Below, one piece after another: positions 61,615 to 64,000 of a stretch of 64,000 bases of DNA. How positions within the stretch are numbered: position 1 is the stretch's first letter; each line of letters begins with the position of its first letter. The stretch lies in assembly GCA_007859995.1 (NCBI GenBank), contig SMSL01000005.1, positions 62,001 through 126,000 on the forward strand, in the 5' to 3' direction. Below the pieces are notes generated by a model. The model was not told the DNA's origin. It made no database searches and saw only the letters and a program-made list of their open reading frames with translations. The DNA is from Candidatus Brocadiaceae bacterium S225 (GTDB lineage: Bacteria > Planctomycetota > Brocadiia > Brocadiales > Scalinduaceae). The translations under genes and the position numbers were made by a program.

Positions 61615-62718
61615 ATGTATCGTCTCGTTGGTTTAAGAAATTTTGACTGGCTGATATTTTTAGTAGTATGCCTGTTCCTGTCTACCAGTTTTTTCTTTGT
61701 ATGGAGCGCTTCATCAGAGAGTTTCGCATTTAAGCAAATAATCTGGATAGGTGTTGGAGTGACAGTCTTTTTTGTTTTGTTAATGGTTGATTATTATTCA
61801 ATTGGAAAGATTTCATATATTTTATATTTAATAGTTCTCTTTTGTTTGTTTTTAGTTTTGTTATTTGGTAAAACAGTATATGGTGCACAAAGGTGGTTAA
61901 TGGTAGGCCCTATCTCCATACAACCTTCTGAGATGATGAAGATAACCCTTGTTTTAGTCCTTTCAAGATGCTTTGTAGACAAAAAGAGTATTGCGGGATT
62001 TAGTGGCATTATCTTTCCGTTAGCATTGACGCTCCTGCCAATGACATTAATTATGAAACAGCCGGATCTTGGTACAAGCTTGATCCTGATTCCTGTATTT
62101 TTTTCAATTATGTTCATTGCCGGTGTCAAAACCCGGTATATGTTTACTATTATAGCCTTCACTTTATCCACAATTCCTTTTTTCTGGTATTTTGTGCTTC
62201 ATGCCTACCAGAAGACTAGAGTGGTAAGTTTTCTCTGGCCCGATACGGTAAGTAACTGGGGATCAGGTTATCACAGGATTCAATCATTAATAACGATTGG
62301 TTCCGGTGGCAGTCTGGGAAGCGGATGGGGCAAAGGCGTGCAGAGTCAGCTTAACTTCCTTCCACAGGGGCATACAGATTTTATCTTTTCTGTTATAGCT
62401 GAAGAATGGGGATTTTATAGAGTCAGTGTACTCCTGTGCCTTTATATGGTTTTTCTTGCATGTTGTATAGGAATTGCGTTAAACACCAGGGATCCTTATG
62501 GCAGGTTGATTGTAACAGGTTTTACCGCAATGTTTGCCGCTCAAATACTCATAAATATTGCCATGACAATAGGGCTTGCACCAATTACCGGTATGCCATT
62601 ACCATTTATCAGCTATGGGGGATCTTCCATGATATCATCTTTTATAGCTTTATCGTTTATATTTAATGTAAGAATGAGGAATAGAGTAGCTTTAGCGAAG
62701 GATGGATTTTATGGATGA
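61615..62718 (+). CDS. rodA: Peptidoglycan glycosyltransferase RodA (SEDS)
   Basis: About 367 residues from the ATG at 61615, with GAGGA 11 nt upstream; a TTG at 61597 also opens the frame. About ten membrane helices. SEDS family marks: FLVVCLFLSTSFFFVWSAS, GAQRWLMVGPISIQPSEMMKI, KQPDLGTSLILIPV (catalytic Asp region), FLPQGHTDFIFSVIAEEWGF and GLAPITGMPLPFISYGGSSMISSF. It polymerises lipid II with PBP2 in the elongasome. The end overlaps the next gene by about 17 bp. Confidence 0.92.
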   Translation: MYRLVGLRNFDWLIFLVVCLFLSTSFFFVWSASSESFAFKQIIWIGVGVTVFFVLLMVDYYSIGKISYILYLIVLFCLFLVLLFGKTVYGAQRWLMVGPISIQPSEMMKITLVLVLSRCFVDKKSIAGFSGIIFPLALTLLPMTLIMKQPDLGTSLILIPVFFSIMFIAGVKTRYMFTIIAFTLSTIPFFWYFVLHAYQKTRVVSFLWPDTVSNWGSGYHRIQSLITIGSGGSLGSGWGKGVQSQLNFLPQGHTDFIFSVIAEEWGFYRVSVLLCLYMVFLACCIGIALNTRDPYGRLIVTGFTAMFAAQILINIAMTIGLAPITGMPLPFISYGGSSMISSFIALSFIFNVRMRNRVALAKDGFYG

Positions 62719-64000
62719 TATTCGTAGTTATGTAGAAGACAAAATTCTGCCTTTTGTGGAAACGCCAGGACAGTATATTGGAGAGGAGTGGAATTCCATC
62801 AAAAAGGATGACAATGATATAGACGTTACCATTGCTCTGGCCTTTCCGGATACGTACGCAATAGGAATGTCACATATGGGCATGCAGATTTTATACGGTC
62901 TTTTAAACGAACGGAAAGACACCGCTTGCGAAAGAGTATTTGCGCCATGGTATGACATGGAAACAGCTCTCAGGGAACACGATATACCATTATATTCTCT
63001 GGAGACATTCAGGCCTTTAAAAGAATTTGATATTATTGGTTTTTCACTTCAATATGAAATGTCGTTTACAAACGTACTTAACATGCTGGACCTTGCAAAG
63101 ATACCGTTGAAAAGTAAAGAAAGAGCGGAAAGTGATCCGTTAGTTATTGCAGGAGGACCTCTGGCACTTACTCCAGAACCAATCTCCGATTATATTGATA
63201 TCTTCTTTGTTGGTGATGGAGAGGAGAAACTGCCTCAGTTTATCGAAAATTTTAAGGCACTTAAAAAAACGGAAAATTTGTCAAAAAAGGAGATGATTGT
63301 CTCGCTTGTCAAAGAGATGAAAAACCTTTATGCCCCTTCTCTTTATGATGTCACTTATGATCCTGACGGTGTTATAAACAAAATCGAACCAAACCTTCCG
63401 GATGTACCCCCTGTTGTACATGGCGCATCCGTCAGCAATCTAGGAAAAGCATATTTTCCTGAAAAACCGATTATACCATATGTACAGACCGTCTTTGACC
63501 GCATCTCAATTGAAGTTATGCGGGGCTGCACACAAGGGTGCAGATTCTGTCAGGCAGGAATGACAAGACGGCCAAACAGAATACGCTCTGTGGATAAAAT
63601 CCTTAACATGTCCACAGATTGCTATCGTAACACTGGACACGACGAAATATCTCTCGGAGCATTGTCAATAAGCGACTATCCGCATCTGAAAGATTTGATG
63701 GTCCGCATGGGAAAAGCTTTCGACCAAGAGAAAGTAAATATAGCATTTCCCTCCCTGAGAGTTTCTGATCAGCTGGTCAAGTTGCCTTCTCTTCTCAATA
63801 CGGTACGCAAATCCGGCTTAACATTGGCCCCTGAAGCTGCGACTACAAGGCTCAGAAGGGTAATCAACAAAAATATTTCAAACGACGATCTCTTCGCAGG
63901 TGTTAAAGAGGCATACAAAGAGGGATGGAGCATAGTTAAATTATACTTTATGGTTGGTCTCCCCACTGAGACAGATGAGGACGTTGAAGAGATAGCAAAT
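62702..64000 (+). CDS. Radical SAM protein (TIGR03960-like), 3' truncated by window
   Basis: 433 codons without a stop up to the window end. N-terminus DDIRSYVEDKILPFVETPGQYIGEEWN, then a B12-binding-like domain (ALAFPDTYAIGMSHMGMQI, SGGEF-like VIAGGPLALTPEPISDYIDIFFVGDGEEKLPQFIE), and the radical SAM cluster motif CTQGCRFC (CxxxCxxC, around 63527) with EVMRGC before it. This matches the TIGR03960 radical SAM family, often fused to or followed by a DUF2344 protein. Function in the family is not established, possibly tRNA or cofactor modification. Two in-frame ATGs, 62702 and 62711. Confidence 0.85.
   Translation, partial: MDFMDDIRSYVEDKILPFVETPGQYIGEEWNSIKKDDNDIDVTIALAFPDTYAIGMSHMGMQILYGLLNERKDTACERVFAPWYDMETALREHDIPLYSLETFRPLKEFDIIGFSLQYEMSFTNVLNMLDLAKIPLKSKERAESDPLVIAGGPLALTPEPISDYIDIFFVGDGEEKLPQFIENFKALKKTENLSKKEMIVSLVKEMKNLYAPSLYDVTYDPDGVINKIEPNLPDVPPVVHGASVSNLGKAYFPEKPIIPYVQTVFDRISIEVMRGCTQGCRFCQAGMTRRPNRIRSVDKILNMSTDCYRNTGHDEISLGALSISDYPHLKDLMVRMGKAFDQEKVNIAFPSLRVSDQLVKLPSLLNTVRKSGLTLAPEAATTRLRRVINKNISNDDLFAGVKEAYKEGWSIVKLYFMVGLPTETDEDVEEIAN

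Overview
The window reads as chromosome of an anaerobic ammonium-oxidising (anammox) planctomycete with a low-GC genome; Scalindua-like is a reasonable guess, but the genus cannot be fixed from this sequence. The strongest evidence is a minus-strand operon at 18.9-26.0 kb. It encodes a Rieske protein, an NAD(P)-binding iron-sulfur flavoprotein, a split cytochrome b (b6-like plus subunit-IV-like), a multihaem cytochrome c and a membrane-anchored octahaem HAO-like protein. As I recall, this gene order matches the anammox bc-type complex described for Kuenenia (kuste4569-4574 type).

Layout. 0-8.1 kb: surface polysaccharide genes (GNAT/FemAB-like transferases, ATP-grasp ligase, GT4 and CgeB-like glycosyltransferases, Wzx-like flippase) and a relic of a second GT4 gene. 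8.3-10.6 kb: hslVU protease and an orphan 2[4Fe-4S] ferredoxin. 10.9-14.6 kb: MOSC protein, response regulator and a large membrane sensor kinase. 14.6-18.7 kb: two geranylgeranyl-reductase-like flavoproteins, one a tandem fusion. 18.9-26.0 kb: the bc operon, whose octahaem gene carries about ten frameshifts although all eight haem motifs survive. 26.3-29.5 kb: a sulfur cluster (sirohaem synthesis, sulfite-reductase-like protein, DsrE, JAMM protease, TusA). 29.7-38.3 kb: miscellaneous metabolic and envelope genes, including an ExeA-like ATPase, a TPR protein and a secretin-domain lipoprotein.

38.3-53.9 kb is an accessory island: toxin-antitoxin-type gene pairs, an HNH nuclease pair and a PLD/helicase/DUF3427 protein, separated by long gene-free repeats. 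Six consecutive plus-strand modules are each preceded by the same 42-nt block, which contains an exactly spaced sigma70-like promoter (TTGCAA, 16 nt, TATAAT). This looks like a recombining array of promoter-bearing cassettes. MITE-like elements occur here; one splits a higB toxin gene with a perfect 9-bp target duplication.

54.0-64.0 kb: core genes on the plus strand: moeA, lnt, a full rod-elongation set mreB-mreC-mreD-mrdA-rodA, and the start of a radical SAM protein that runs off the window. The PBP2 carries an unexpected CxxCH motif in its extracytoplasmic part. No tRNA, rRNA or CRISPR array was recognised.
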